A stretch of 64,000 nucleotides of DNA from contig CM049319.1 in the NCBI GenBank assembly GCA_026874595.1, positions 66,927,917 to 66,991,916 of the forward strand, in the 5' to 3' direction. This document shows, piece after piece, positions 46,288 through 60,200 of this stretch (positions are counted from its first letter, which is position 1; each line of letters begins with the position of its first letter). The notes below the pieces were generated by a model that saw only the letters and a list, made by a program, of their open reading frames with translations, was not told the origin of the DNA and made no database searches. Origin of the DNA: Sipunculus nudus (lineage: Eukaryota > Annelida > Sipuncula > Golfingiida > Sipunculidae). Made by a program: the position numbers and the translations under genes.

Positions 46288-47050
46288 GAAAGGGTGTGAA
46301 TTAAAACGCATAACAACGATTTCAGAATACATTTTCTTCTTAATATCCTTAATTATATTTCAACTATACATGATGATGAGTAATAGAGAGATGACCGTAA
46401 TAGCGATGTGCCCCGTAAAAGGAAGTTCCCCGCGTATATTGTATGTGTGCGTGTGTTTGTCTCCATTTAATGAGGCTTCTATCAAAACACGCATCCTCGG
46501 TGGCTTCCCATACATAGATCATTGTCATAGGTATATATGTGTGTGTCTCCGCTAAGGGTCATGACTGTCATTGCCTCTACAGATAACCGAATTGGGCACC
46601 TTAACACCCGGAAGGAAAATTGTAGAATTCCCCTGCGTGAACTAACATGATTGTGGCAAGGACCCGTGGTAGCTCTAACGCCTCACCGACCACTCAGTCA
46701 GGTTTCACATTGACAGCAAGATGTATGAAATTTTATATTGTACTAAAACAGCCTTAAAGATTCCTTGAATCCTACATTACACAACAGAAGATCACTGGCC
46801 CTCTGTTATACATTTATATAAACCAGGATTTCTTTAAGGTTCAACAGATGTATAAAGGCATATGTTGTACTTAAGTCAAATATAGTGCCTCATAATAAGT
46901 AAGGATGAGCGATGAATTCAGTGACCACGTTTTCATTTCTTCGATTTGCATATGGTAGTTTGATGATCATAAAGCTTTCCCATATTTTTTTCTAATAATA
47001 CACGTATAAAAATATTTATTTCTAAATCAGCCTCCCGTCTGATATATTAA
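46285..47050. other. Unannotated stretch
   Basis: Nothing recognised. It ends with TTAA at 47047-47050, the left target copy of the following element. Confidence 0.45.
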
Positions 47051-48270
<1,220 letters not shown>

Positions 48271-48611
48271 TTAATGAATTTCCTTATATTTAACATATAT
48301 AATAATGAACTCTTTGACATTTGTTCATCATTTACGCTTTAAAGCTATCTTTCTTTAATACCAATACCGTATGGTTATGATGAAGTGTTAATATTAAATT
48401 TCCTTGCTTTTAATCCTTGCAAGTTATTTGTTGTTTTTACAGATTTGTTAGTTGGATGGTTTGTTTGATCTAAGCAATATAAAGATTTCTACAAAAATCG
48501 GGCGCATTAATACACTGTGGGAATCGGTGTGTTTATTGATTCGGATTAATGTTTTGCCTTGCCTTGCCGAAGGTATACACTTCGCTGAATCGCAGTTTTA
48601 GTTGATCTGTG

Positions 48612-48690
48612 TGGAGCGCGGTGGCGTAATGGTTAGGACGCTGAACTTGTGACCGCAAGGTTATGGGTTCGTGTTCCGTTCGTACCTATG
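48612..48690 (+). mobile_element. tRNA-derived SINE head
   Basis: GCGGTGGCGTAATGGTTAGG (box A region) and GGTTATGGGTTCGTGTTCC (box B region) are about 35 bp apart, as in tRNA-derived promoters. The layout parallels the SINE at 24278. No complete cloverleaf closes, and the 3' body is short or replaced by the repeat copy starting at 48741. Confidence 0.6.
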
Positions 48691-48740
48691 AGATTCCTAG
48701 CCAAAGTCTTTAATTACCACAAGGGGTTGCCCTCTCGATT

Positions 48741-48886
48741 GCCTACGATTGTCTACGATTACCTACGACTACATTGTCGCGACTAGTCGTTGCCGATTAC
48801 CTGCGACATGTCGCATGGGATAAGGTTTGCGATCACACATGGGGCCACTTTACGAGCGGTCGTAATCAGTCGGTTGAATTTGTAGG

Positions 48887-48926
<40 letters not shown>

Positions 48927-49106
48927 TGAGGGTGCACCCCTGTTTATTTTTGGAACCAGGTGATTTATCGGGCCACAAAACAGTTGTGTCACATGTCACC
49001 TACATTGGTTATATTATGTATACAAGAGAAATATTATTATAACATCGTAAATTTCCAGTTTGCCCAAAATAGATCGAAACTTGTAAGAAAAACATCAGAG
49101 ATATAT
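48741..49106. mobile_element. Partial duplicate of the 47051 TIR element
   Basis: Nearly identical to 47066-47512 from GCCTACG.TTGTCTACG to AAAACATCAGAGATATAT. It lacks the first ~15 bp and the whole right part. Its (AT)n run is only ~30 bp (48891-48920) against ~105 bp in the longer copy. Frames at 48783-48992 and 47108-47398 are the same repeat translated. Confidence 0.9.
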
Positions 49107-50274
49107 GAGTGTACCAGTGGAAGCGCAACCCTACAAAATGTTTGAAATGTTATTTAAGGCGTTTTTGAGCGGATATTGGCATATTTTTGGGCAATTAGCC
49201 ACTTCAAGTAAAAAAAAATAGTTTAACGACAACACACGCTAAAACGATAGTCGGGTAGGGGTCTTCCAGTGCTTATTGTATAACCCCCCCCCCCCCCCCA
49301 ATATTGTTACAAGTGCCTGTATGTCCGCTCGTGAGTCCTAAACAAGGAGAAGAAATATGGAAGAAGAAACACGGCAGATACATCGTGTAAAAGCTTTAAA
49401 AAACTTGATTTGTAAACTTCACGGTAAGGTCACCAGGTGGCCCCCTGATCAAACCAGGTGCAAGCTTTTTTCCCACTTGTGTACAGTTGTAAGTAAACGT
49501 TTTAGAATCAAAAATTCGTAGATCTCATAATATATTAAAGAAGAAACAGTATATTGCGTGCATATTTACAACACGTGGTATGTGAATAGGCCTCTTTAAT
49601 GCAAGAGGTCAAAACGAATGGGGGATTGTGACGTCATCGGCCATATGGTGGTGTCCGTGACAGGGCCTAATGGTGACAGGCTTAACGCCCTCACAGACCC
49701 ACGTAAGCGGGGATACCAACGGTCCTCCCACTCATATCCTTCTTATATATAAAGAACCTCGCGTCGCAGCTTAATTGACATGGCAATCCTGACACCCCTG
49801 GCCCGATCAATAGAATTTCCCAAATGGGGGAAAAAATGCAGTCGCTATGATGTCAAAAGGCCTGTATCATGATTCGCTAGGATGGATATGAAAATCTCAC
49901 ATCTGACATTTTAGCTTTTTTCCCACTATATAATATCGTCACTCACCGAGATAAGGCATGATACATTGTTTCATTTATGCAGATGACACATATATAGTAT
50001 GTTTAACTACCATATAACAGCACAAAAGGGAAGCAATCATAAAGTCAACTGAATATTGCGTTAAACAATACGTGAATGCTATGCTAAATATATAGATTAA
50101 TATATATAAATATATATATATAATATATATAACAATTATCTAAGCCTAGGATAATTTCAGTAAAAGGCCTAATTCATATATATGATGAATTGAAAAAAAA
50201 CAGATAACGGTTAAAATTATGCGATCGAAGGATCTGCACTTTTCGGAAAATTAAACGATTATCTTAGTTGATGT

Positions 50275-50275
<1 letters not shown>
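49107..50275. other. Unannotated stretch with a poly-C run
   Basis: A C homopolymer of about 15 bases lies near 49286-49300. A TGACGTCA palindrome is at 49629-49636. No gene was recognised. Confidence 0.45.

Positions 50276-50324
<49 letters not shown>
50276..50324. repeat. (AT)n microsatellite
   Basis: Uninterrupted TA run. Confidence 0.95.
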
Positions 50325-50328
<4 letters not shown>

Positions 50329-50339
50329 TTTTTTTTATA

Positions 50340-50495
50340 AATTTGAATCCATGACAGTCCTTAAATATGGTTTAATGTGTAAATCGTATATGATTTCAAC
50401 GCTTGAAAATAATATTGAAATGCTCTTTAAATGTTTAAACATCTGTTTGGTTTACATATGGGTATCAAACGTGCATACTGAGGTAAGGAAAAATC

Positions 50496-50553
<58 letters not shown>

Positions 50554-50900
50554 TTAATATATGTCAATTAACCCCGTTGGCTTCAGGTATCCGGGGTCTT
50601 TCAAGCAATATGGAGCTTTGGTGTATTATATGTATACGTATGTTCAGAGGTCGTGTGTAATAACAGGCAGACAGACGGTCTATTCAGAGGTATTGAATGT
50701 CTCCTACAGAGAAGGCATGTTGAATCTGTATTACTTAACAAAGTAGGCCGTGACGGGCAGCCAAAGGAGCTTGGCGGATCCTTAATTTCCTAAGCCCTGT
50801 GACAAAGACGTCACAAACGAGACAAGACCATATTCCAAAATGCTCTGCTTGTAGAGCCCTTTCTCGCAAGTGACCTTTGTCGGAGCCGCGGCCGCTAAGC
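50340..50900 (-). repeat. Dispersed repeat R3, inverted copy
   Basis: Reverse complement of 32470-33025, including GGCCGTGACGGGCAGCCAAA, GGAGCTT, CTGTGACAAAGACGTCACAA and AAACATCTGTTTGG. It has a (GA)n run (50501-50550) at the same relative place as the (CT)n run of the other copy. The 94- and 61-codon frames here are repeat sequence. Confidence 0.85.
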
Positions 50901-52497
50901 TAGGCGCTTTAAACTGATATACTCTTGTTATAATAGGACGCACTGCTGTGGCAACAAGGATTGTCTCCGCATGTCCGTTTGGCGGTTGTCGTTCTCTTAG
51001 TCCTGCTTACTATATAACGACATATTGTCGTAAAGCGCCAAGCCAGTGTGTTTAATTACAGATTATATGCCAGATAATCGGACTTTCTGGAGAATAATTT
51101 GTCACAGAAAATGACATAAGAGATTTAGTCACTGCATCTTTCTAAGTGATAGCCGGCACTAGTTGGGATTCAGTTAGCTAAACATTAAACATCATCGGCC
51201 TGACAGTTAAAACCGTTTCTTCATCATCTTGTCAGCAGAATCAATGCTGAAAGGAAGACGCTAAATACTCATGTTGCCGGCATTGATATTCAGAACAATG
51301 TCATCCAGTGATATCCGAAACATTGATCGGGCAGCTCGCCGACTAAATAGGGAAATATTCTATTTCCAAAGGTTTCCGGACCCGCGGACGTCGGCTTTGT
51401 GTTTGCTGTGAGAGATTGACTACAATTCGATTGCCTTTTAACAGTGAAAGAAGACTTAGCCTAAAGCGAGTTTGTCTTTCCCTCTGTTTCCCAGCGTCTG
51501 TTTGAACAGGATGTTTTCCAACGGATCATACTATCGTGATGATGAGGCAAATACAAAACGAAGTATACGAGGAGACAGTGATCTGGATGTTTTAAAGAAC
51601 ATTTGTCTCACGATATCAAACAGGCATGATTCGATAAGTCTTATTTCATTAAGCACCGAACAGAAAGATGGTTTAGAAACCTTCACAGAGAAGCATGCTA
51701 ATATTTCATGACTGTGTTGAAATGGTAACATATAGTTCTTCGTCTTGTGATATGGCCCGGCTGGAAAAAAATGGAGCTTAATGGGCCGTCCCTATCGAAG
51801 CCTTAAAGGAGGTTTCCCGATGGCGCGTCGTTAAGTCGTCTTTCAGTTCGTTACGGCGTCACGCATTGGCTCGTTTTGTCCATCTCGGCCTGACACGAAA
51901 ATGACTCATTGTCATTTGTATTGCTTCCCATTCAACAAGTGACCTTATCACGGTTTATTAATTAAATAACACCAAGAATGAACCCCTCGCCGTCCTCGAC
52001 AAATTAAATCAGATGTATTTATTCGGCCACTGCCTCCTGTCTTTTATTCTTGTATTCTTTACTCTGAACACCACCCTGGGACCACTAAATGCCAAATTAC
52101 TGCATACATCATGGTTAGGGCGTAAACATTAGACGTCAGAGGTTAAACCAGGGATATTAATAAAGAGGGAAAGGGGTTGTATGCTCCAAATAATAAATGA
52201 ATTTTAATCATAGCAATAATTCATCACAAAGGTTCAAAACAAAAATAAAACACATTCACTTATTACATGTTAGATAATTAACTGTATAAATCATAAATAA
52301 TGATTTGGCCTTAATATTGGATATCATAGATAAACGCGTGAAATAACTGTTATATTTTTCCATACATTTCTAAACATAAAAGGCGATGACTTTATAAAAT
52401 CCCCTCCCATAAATTGTCATTGTTACAGATGGCCAATAAACAATGTTTATTTAAGCTAGTAGGTTTATATTAATGGCACATTTTTAAATTTGTACAC

Positions 52498-52498
<1 letters not shown>
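50901..52498. other. Unannotated stretch, slightly richer in GC
   Basis: Contains the best non-repetitive frame on this side: 51472-51711 (plus, 79 codons; an internal ATG at 51511 starts MFSNGSYYRDDEANTKRS). It has balanced, hydrophilic composition but no domain, splice context or second exon that I can identify, so it is not called as a gene. A 38-codon frame starts at 51299. Nothing else was seen. Confidence 0.4.

Positions 52499-52540
<42 letters not shown>
52499..52540. repeat. (AT)n microsatellite
   Basis: Uninterrupted AT run. Confidence 0.95.
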
Positions 52541-52543
<3 letters not shown>

Positions 52544-52651
52544 TGTAATACAGTAAAGTTTATACAACACAGTGAAAGTGCTCAACCGTGCAGGGGAGCA
52601 ATAGTAATAAACCGTGTATAGTTAGTTTGCCTTCATAGTATGTACTACAGG

Positions 52652-52783
52652 CTGTTTTGTAAGTACAGCTTATCAACACGGTGAGATTAATCCGGCCTTA
52701 TTGAACGAAATAAATACGCATACGATCATATACGGTTTTACCGGATAAGTATGCACAGCTGATAAGCTGTACTTACGGAACAG
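52652..52783. repeat. Short inverted repeat (~130 bp)
   Basis: GTAAGTACAGCTTATCA (52659-52675) is matched exactly in inverted orientation at 52760-52776, extendable to ~24 bp with two mismatches. The spacer is about 84 bp. A third, direct partial copy (TTTTTGTAAGTACATCTTC) lies near 52923. It may be a small foldback element. Confidence 0.6.
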
Positions 52784-54230
52784 TTCTGCATTTAGTATGC
52801 ACAGTTTATATATATTTATATATGTGTGTGTGTATGCGCGCAGGTGTAGGCGTTGGTGTGAATGGATTGTTGATGGTGTGTCCCTGTGCATGTGAATCTT
52901 TTATAAATCCAGAAGTGGGTCTTTTTGTAAGTACATCTTCATAATTTGTTTGTGTCCACATCCGTGGACGTTTATATGTGCGTGTGCCTGTGTTGGTAAT
53001 TTATAATAGTGTTCTAAGAAGCTCTTTTTTTCTGTTTAAGGCATAGAACGTCTTGTCAAACAAGTGAAATATCTTACCCAAGCCAAAAAGTCTCTTCCTG
53101 ACAGTTAAAAAACGTTGTTTTGGTCAGATGTTTCCTATATTCCGTTAGTAGTAGAAATGAATGCATCATGTTTCATTGTATACCATTGTATGTTGAAAAG
53201 CCTCGCATAAATGTTCTATACTGGGATTATAGTTCACACTTTAGCTCATATAAAACTGAGGATTTGAACGGGGGAACATCCATTCCTATGAAACCCAGGT
53301 CCTGTCCGCTAACTAGTAAGCGAAAAATGTAGTTAATGTAGTAGGCCAAATGAAATGTACAACCGAATTACGTGAATAAAATAATTATCTCGCTACTTCT
53401 GATCAAACTGATGGTTTTGTTGATCTATTTAAGCCTGACGCGAAATTTTTTTCAAGATATAGCATCCATATTAAGTATAACAAATGATTTGTTTAATTAA
53501 GCTCACGTGCAAAACGCACCAGAAAAATGTCCATAATCCAGGAGTAATAAGTAACTTAATTGTCTCGTGTCATGGAGGAAACAAAGTTTTACAAGAGAAA
53601 CAGACAGGTATCTGCGATAAAGACACTTACCTAAGTGATAAAATAATTCATCATAAGTCAATATCGGATTTATGTCTGTTTTAACTGAAAATCATTTCAG
53701 GTTAGTATGAAATAATGATCTTTGGCATTAATTGTTAAGGTTTGCACACGTAAAAAACTTCGGCATTTGGTATAACAAGTATAACCACACTATATGAAAT
53801 AATGAATGATTAACTGTATATTTCGCATTCAGATTTTAAGTAGGCGAAACTTATATGTCTTAAAATACATGACATATTTCCTGAGAACCTTACAAAAGAA
53901 AATAAGAAAATTGTGACGTCAGATTAACCAGGTTATTAGTGTTTTTGTTATAGACGATGGAACTTAATTGTTTCAATGTTACTCATACATACAGAGAGGA
54001 GAATATAAAGATGTTTAATCAATCATTAGACCTGATAGTTATTTATATATTCAATGATGTGAGTTCTTTCTACCAGCTGTAGTCATTCAGAAATATGTTG
54101 TTGAGGGAAGTCGTACAGAGACTTATTAACAATCCTCGTCAGAGGATTGATTGAAATTATAAATCAAAAGAATGCCGTTAAGATATAAAATCATTTAGTC
54201 AGAAGGAAGGCGTTTAAAATATGATACTTA
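52784..54230. other. Unannotated stretch before the satellite
   Basis: GTGTGTGTGTATGCGCGC near 52825. A weak tRNA-like T-arm (CCGTTCAAATCCTC) occurs on the minus strand near 53258-53272 without a convincing box A. TGACGTCA occurs near 53915. No gene was recognised. Confidence 0.4.
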
Positions 54231-57200
54231 AAATAAGAAAAATCCTAACTCAGATGGTAGTGAAAAAAGACTAGTCCTTAAGTCAGTAACATGTGATAAA
54301 GCAGCAATCCTATCTCGAATGGATATGATAAAGACTATTCGTTGTCTTTACTAGAATTGAGATAAAGCACCAATCCTAACTCAGATGAGTGTGAAAAAAG
54401 ACTAATCCTTAATTTAGAAAGATGTGATAAAAGAAAAATCCTAACTCAGATGGTAGTGAAAAAAGACTAGTCCTTAAGTCAGTAACATGTGATAAAGCAG
54501 CAATCCTAACTCGAATGGATATGATAAAGACTAATCGTTGTCTTTACTAGAATTGAGATAAAGCACCAATCCTAACTCAGATGAGTGTGAAAAAAGACTA
54601 ATCCTAAAGTCATTAACATGTGATAAAGCACCAATCCTAACTCGAATGGATATGAAAAAGACTAATCGTTGTCTTTACTAGAATTGAGATAAAGCACCAA
54701 TCCTAACTCAGATGAGTGTGAAAAAAGACTAATCCTTAATTCAGAAAGATGTGATAAAAGAAAAATCCTAACTCAGATGGTAGTGAAAAAAGACTAGTCC
54801 TTAAGTCAGTAACATGTGATAAAGCAGCAATCCTAACTCGAATGGATATGATAAAGACTAATCGTTGTCTTTACTAGAATTGAGATAAAGCACCAATCCT
54901 AACTCAGATGGGTGTTAAAAAAGACTAATCCTTAATTCAGAAAGATGTGATAGAAGACCCGTCCTAACTCAGATGGGTGAAAAAAGACTAATCCTAAAGT
55001 CATTAACATGTGATAAAGCACCAATCCTAACTCGAATGGATGTGAAAAAGACTAATCGTTGTCTTTACTAGAATTGAGATAAAGCACCAATCCTAACTCA
55101 GATGAGTGTGAAAAAAGACTAATTCTTAATTCAGAAAGATGTGATAGAAGACCCGTCCTAACTCAGAAGGGTGAAAAAAGACTAATCCTAAAGTCATTAA
55201 CATGTGATAAAGCACCAATCCTAACTCGAATGGATATGAAAAAGACTAATCGTTGTCTTTACTAGAATTGAGATAAAGCACCAATCCTAACTCAGATGAG
55301 TGTTAAAAAAGACTGATCCTTAATTCAGAAAGATGTGATAAAAGAAAAATCCTAACTCAGATGGTAGTGAAAAAAGACTAGTCCTTAAGTCAGTAACATG
55401 TGATAAAGCAGCAATCCTAACTCGAATGGATATGATAAAGACTAATCGTTGTCTTTATTTGAATTGAGATAAAGCACCAATCCTAACTCAGATGAGTATG
55501 AAAAAGACTGATCTTTAATTCAGAAAGATGTGATAGAAGACCCGTCCTAAAACTCAGATGGGTGAAAAAAGACTAATCCTAAAGTCATTAACATGTGATA
55601 AAGCACCAATCCTAACTCGAATAGATATGAAAAAGACTAATCGTTGTCTTTACTAGAATTGAGATAAAGCACCAATCCTAACTCAGATGAGTGTTAAAAA
55701 AGACTGATCCTTAATTCAGAAATATGTGATAAAAGAAAAATCCTAACTCAGATGGTAGTGAAAAAAGACTAGTCCTTAAGTCAGTAACATGTGATAAAGC
55801 AGCAATCCTAACTCGAATGGATATGATAAAGACTAATCGTTGTCTTTACTTGAATTGAGATAAAGCACCAATCCTAACTCAGATGGGTGTGAAAAAAGAC
55901 TAATCCTTAATTCAGAAAGATGTGATAGAAGACCCGTCCTAACTCAGATGGGTGAAAAAAGACTAATCCTAAAGTCATTAACATGTGATAAAGCACCAAT
56001 CCTAACTCGAATGGATATGAAAAAGACTAATCCTTAATTCAGAAAGATGTGATAGAAGACCCGTCCTAACTCAGATGGGTGAAAAAAGACTAATCCTAAA
56101 GTAATTAACATGTGATAAAGCACCAATCCTAACTCGAATAGATATGAAAAAGACTAATCCTTAATTCAGAAAGATGTGATAAAAGAAAAATCCTAACTCA
56201 GATGGTAGTGAAAAAAGACTAGTCCTTAAGTCAGTAACATGTGATAAAGCAGCAATCCTAACTCGAATGGATATGAAAAAGACTAATCCTTAATTCAGAA
56301 AGATGTGATAGAAGACCCGTCCTAACTCAGATGGGTGAAAAAAGACTAATCCTAAAGTAATTAACATGTGATAAAGCACCAATCCTAACTCGAATAGATA
56401 TGAAAAAGACTAATCCTTAATTCAGAAAGATGTGATAAAAGAAAAATCCTAACTCAGATGAGTGTGAAAAAAATCTAATCCTAAAGTCATTAACATGTGA
56501 TAAAGCACCAGTCCTAACTCGAATGGATATGAAAAAGACTAATCGTTGTCTTTACTAGAATTGAGATAAAGCACCAATCCTAACTCAGATGAGTGTGAAA
56601 AAAGACTAATCCTTAATTCAGAAAGATGTGATCAAAGAAAAATCCTAACTCAGATGGTAGTGAAAAAAGACTAGTCCTTAAGTCAGTAACATGTGATAAA
56701 GCAGCAATCCTAACTCGAATGGATATGATAAAGACTAATCGTTGTCTTTACTAGAATTGAGATAAAGCACCAATCCTAACTCAGATGGGTGTTAAAAAAG
56801 ACTAATCCTTAATTCAGAAAGATGTGATAGAAGACCCGTCCTAACTCAGATGGGTGAAAAAAGACTAATCCTAAAGTAATTAACATGTGATAAAGCACCA
56901 ATCCTAACTCGAATAGATATGAAAAAGACTAATCGTTGTCTTTACTAGAATTGAGATAAAGCACCAATCCTAACTCAGATGAGTGTGAAAAAAGACTAAT
57001 CCTTAATTCAGAAAGATGTGATAAAAGAAAAATCCTAACTCAGATGGTAGTGAAAAAAGACTAGTCCTTAAGTCAGTAACATGTGATAAAGCAGCAATCC
57101 TAACTCGAATGGATATGATAAAGACTAATCGTTGTCTTTACTAGAATTGAGATAAAGCACCAATCCTAACTCAGATGGGTGTTAAAAAAGACTAATCCTT

Positions 57201-60200
57201 AATTCAGAAAGATGTGATAGAAGACCCGTCCTAACTCAGATGGGTGAAAAAAGACTAATCCTAAAGTCATTAACATGTGATAAAGCACCAATCCTAACTC
57301 GAATGGATGTGAAAAAGACTAATCGTTGTCTTTACTAGAATTGAGATAAAGCACCAATCCTAACTCAGATGAGTGTGAAAAAAGACTAATTCTTAATTCA
57401 GAAAGATGTGATAGAAGACCCGTCCTAACTCAGAAGGGTGAAAAAAGACTAATCCTAAAGCCAGTAACATGTGATAAAGCACCAATCCTAACTCGAATGG
57501 ATATGAAAAAGACTAATCGTTGTCTTTACTAGAATTGAGATAAAGCACCAATCCTAACTCAGATGAGTGTTAAAAAAGACTGATCCTTAATTCAGAAAGA
57601 TGTGATAAAAGAAAAATCCTAACTCAGATGGTAGTGAAAAAAGACTAGTCCTTAAGTCAGTAACATGTGATAAAGCAGCAATCCTAACTCGAATGGATAT
57701 GATAAAGACTAATCGTTGTCTTTATTTGAATTGAGATAAAGCACCAATCCTAACTCAGATGAGTATGAAAAAGACTGATCTTTAATTCAGAAAGATGTGA
57801 TAGAAGACCCGTCCTAAAACTCAGATGGGTGAAAAAAGACTAATCCTAAAGTCATTAACATGTGATAAAGCACCAATCCTAACTCGAATAGATATGAAAA
57901 AGACTAATCGTTGTCTTTACTAGAATTGAGATAAAGCACCAATCCTAACTCAGATGAGTGTTAAAAAAGACTGATCCTTAATTCAGAAATATGTGATAAA
58001 AGAAAAATCCTAACTCAGATGGTAGTGAAAAAAGACTAGTCCTTAAGTCAGTAACATGTGATAAAGCAGCAATCCTAACTCGAATGGATATGATAAAGAC
58101 TAATCGTTGTCTTTACTTGAATTGAGATAAAGCACCAATCCTAACTCAGATGGGTGTGAAAAAAGACTAATCCTTAATTCAGAAAGATGTGATAGAAGAC
58201 CCGTCCTAACTCAGATGGGTGAAAAAAGACTAATCCTAAAGTCATTAACATGTGATAAAGCACCAATCCTAACTCGAATGGATATGAAAAAGACTAATCC
58301 TTAATTCAGAAAGATGTGATAGAAGACCCGTCCTAACTCAGATGGGTGAAAAAAGACTAATCCTAAAGTAATTAACATGTGATAAAGCACCAATCCTAAC
58401 TCGAATAGATATGAAAAAGACTAATCCTTAATTCAGAAAGATGTGATAAAAGAAAAATCCTAACTCAGATGGTAGTGAAAAAAGACTAGTCCTTAAGTCA
58501 GTAACATGTGATAAAGCAGCAATCCTAACTCGAATGGATATGAAAAAGACTAATCCTTAATTCAGAAAGATGTGATAGAAGACCCGTCCTAACTCAGATG
58601 GGTGAAAAAAGACTAATCCTAAAGTAATTAACATGTGATAAAGCACCAATCCTAACTCGAATAGATATGAAAAAGACTAATCCTTAATTCAGAAAGATGT
58701 GATAAAAGAAAAATCCTAACTCAGATGAGTGTGAAAAAAGACTAATCCTAAAGTCATTAACATGTGATAAAGCACCAGTCCTAACTCGAATGGATATGAA
58801 AAAGACTAATCGTTGTCTTTACTAGAATTGAGATAAAGCACCAATCCTAACTCAGATGAGTGTGAAAAAAGACTAATCCTTAATTCAGAAAGATGTGATC
58901 AAAGAAAAATCCTAACTCAGATGGTAGTGAAAAAAGACTAGTCCTTAAGTCAGTAACATGTGATAAAGCAGCAATCCTAACTCGAATGGATATGATAAAG
59001 ACTAATCGTTGTCTTTACTAGAATTGAGATAAAGCACCAATCCTAACTCAGATGGGTGTTAAAAAAGACTAATCCTTAATTCAGAAAGATGTGATAGAAG
59101 ACCCGTCCTAACTCAAATGGGTGAAAAAAGACTAATCCTAAAGTCATTAACATGTGATAAAGCACCAATCCTAACTCGAATGGATATGAAAAAGACTAAT
59201 CCTTAATTCAGAAAGATGTGATAGAAGACCCGTCCTAACTCAGATGGGTGAAAAAAGACTAATCCTAAAGTCATTAACATGTGATAAATCACCGATCCTA
59301 ACTCGAATGGATATGAAAAAGACTAATCGTTGTCTTTACTAGAATTGAGATAAAGCACCAATCCTAACTCAGATGAGTGTGAAAAAAGACTAATACTTAA
59401 TTCAGAAAGATGTGATAGAAGACCCGTCCTAACTCAGATGGGTGAAAAAAGACTAATCCTAAAGTAATTAACATGTGATAAAGCACCAATCCTAACTCGA
59501 ATAGATATGAAAAAGACTAATCCTTAATTCAGAAAGATGTGATAAAAGAAAAATCCTAACTCAGATGAGTGTGAAAAAAGACTAATCCTAAAGTCATTAA
59601 CATGTGATAAAGCACCAGTCCTAACTCGAATGGATATGAAAAAGACTAATCGTTGTCTTTACTAGAATTGAGATAAAGCACCAATCCTAACTCAGATGAG
59701 TGTGAAAAAAGACTAATCCTTAATTCAGAAAGATGTGATCAAAGAAAAATCCTAACTCAGATGGTAGTGAAAAAAGACTAGTCCTTAAGTCAGTAACATG
59801 TGATAAAGCAGCAATCCTAACTCGAATGGATATGATAAAGACTAATCGTTGTCTTTACTAGAATTGAGATAAAGCACCAATCCTAACTCAGATGGGTGTT
59901 AAAAAAGACTAATCCTTAATTCAGAAAGATGTGATAGAAGACCCGTCCTAACTCAAATGGGTGAAAAAAGACTAATCCTAAAGTCATTAACATGTGATAA
60001 AGCACCAATCCTAACTCGAATGGATATGAAAAAGACTAATCCTTAATTCAGAAAGATGTGATAGAAGACCCGTCCTAACTCAGATGGGTGAAAAAAAACT
60101 AATCCTAAAGTCATTAACATGTGATAAATCACCGATCCTAACTCGAATGGATATGAAAAAGACTAATCGTTGTCTTTACTAGAAATGAGATAAAGCACCA

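Noticed and set aside
49308-49340. AATATTGTTACAAGTGCC resembling the LTR start
   Set aside because: Similarity ends after about 20 bases and no LTR body follows.
51472-51711. 79-codon frame as a possible host exon
   Set aside because: Composition is plausible, but there is no domain, splice context or second exon. It is noted only in the stretch description.
53240-53330. Minus-strand tRNA-like sequence
   Set aside because: The T-arm-like CCGTTCAAATCCTC lacks a good box A and pairing acceptor arms.
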